Shown one piece after another: positions 63,568 to 64,000 of a DNA stretch of 64,000 nucleotides (the first letter of the stretch is position 1; every line of letters begins with the position of its first letter). Location: NCBI GenBank assembly GCA_021464245.1, contig JADCRB010000013.1:5582959-5646958 (forward strand), read 5' to 3'. The translations under genes and the position numbers were made by a program. The stretch is from Carallia brachiata (taxonomy: Eukaryota; Streptophyta; Magnoliopsida; Malpighiales; Rhizophoraceae). The notes beneath the pieces are model-generated. The model worked only from the letters and a program-made list of their open reading frames with translations. It did not search any database and was not told where the DNA came from.

Positions 63568-64000
63568 TATTGCAGCAGTAGCTGGGATTCTGAGAAAGAC
63601 CAACTATTGAAAAAAGGTAAATTAACTTAAAGAGCACACCGAATATTGAAAAAAATGAGTAAGAAAGACCTACAATTCAATATAAAAAGGAAAATCATCC
63701 TAGCCTGTTTAGAGGAGCAAAAAAAAAGAAAAGTCTAAAGTTAGATAAACTTCTAATGTAAATATTTTAATTCTGTCTAATTTATATTTTTAACTTTACA
63801 TATACATAAAGACTAACATGTATCATATCAACAATGATATCAATCTAACAGAATAACCTAGCAAGGATAATTCCTTCTCCATTACAACTGCAATTGAATT
63901 TGCAGCCTCCCTATTTCCAGTAATCTCTCTGCCGTAAAAGTATATTTATCCAACTATACCCCCAAACAATATAATTTCGTTAGGAGGTAAGAAAGAAGGG

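Larger units (their letters stand above)
59746..64000. other. AT-rich intergenic DNA to the right edge
   Basis: No gene recognised. It contains a TA dinucleotide run at about 61040-61091, further AT runs near 61710 and 62095, a GA run near 63010, and a direct repeat at 63409-63567. Confidence 0.65.

Overview
The window is AT-rich nuclear DNA of a flowering plant. Three plant-specific gene families with spliced exons (a NAC factor, an ABA3-type molybdenum cofactor sulfurase, a LOB-domain factor), Au-type SINEs, hAT-like MITEs and nested LTR retrotransposons point to a eudicot; the species cannot be named from the sequence.

Layout, left to right. (1) 1-2.2 kb: 5' part of a JUB1/NAC042-like NAC gene on the minus strand; its last exon lies beyond the left edge. 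(2) 2.2-10.5 kb: AT-rich intergenic DNA with a small tandem repeat and a MITE-like element. (3) 10.58-27.53 kb: a complete 22-exon molybdenum cofactor sulfurase gene (ABA3/LOS5 type) on the minus strand, reconstructed exon by exon. It has three frame lesions (exons 1, 7 and 12), so it is either a recent pseudogene or carries assembly errors. Its introns hold two Au SINEs and a hAT-like MITE. (4) 27.2-31.5 and 32.6-35.8 kb: a direct duplication of the sulfurase 5' end and upstream DNA. The second copy holds only exon 1 and the start of exon 2. Differences between the copies expose several transposon insertions with their empty sites. (5) 40.1-45.0 kb: a two-exon LBD4-like LOB-domain gene on the plus strand with a 4.2 kb intron. 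(6) 44.98-49.46 kb: intergenic DNA with small poly(A) retro-insertions and a possible dihydropyrimidinase remnant. (7) 49.46-59.74 kb: an internally deleted Ty1/copia element (TSD AAAAT) into whose gag a Ty3/gypsy Tat-lineage element (minus strand, TSD GTTAT) has inserted. (8) 59.75-64 kb: AT-rich DNA with simple repeats.

The most interesting item is inside the gypsy element. Between the integrase and the 3' LTR it carries a single-exon WUSCHEL-related homeobox (WOX) gene: a homeodomain with the WOX signature NVFYWFQN, then a WUS-box (TLPLFP), then, after one in-frame TAG, an in-frame EAR-like LDLELRL stretch ending at TGA. This is the WUS-clade domain order, in a mobile element, with its own TATA-like box upstream. 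The element's gag, primer-binding site and inner 5' LTR end are deleted and its pol is full of frame lesions, whereas the WOX frame has only the single stop. A stem-cell transcription-factor gene captured by a retrotransposon, with a second unidentified ORF beside it, is the best candidate here for an undescribed system. Whether it is already known cannot be judged without a database search.
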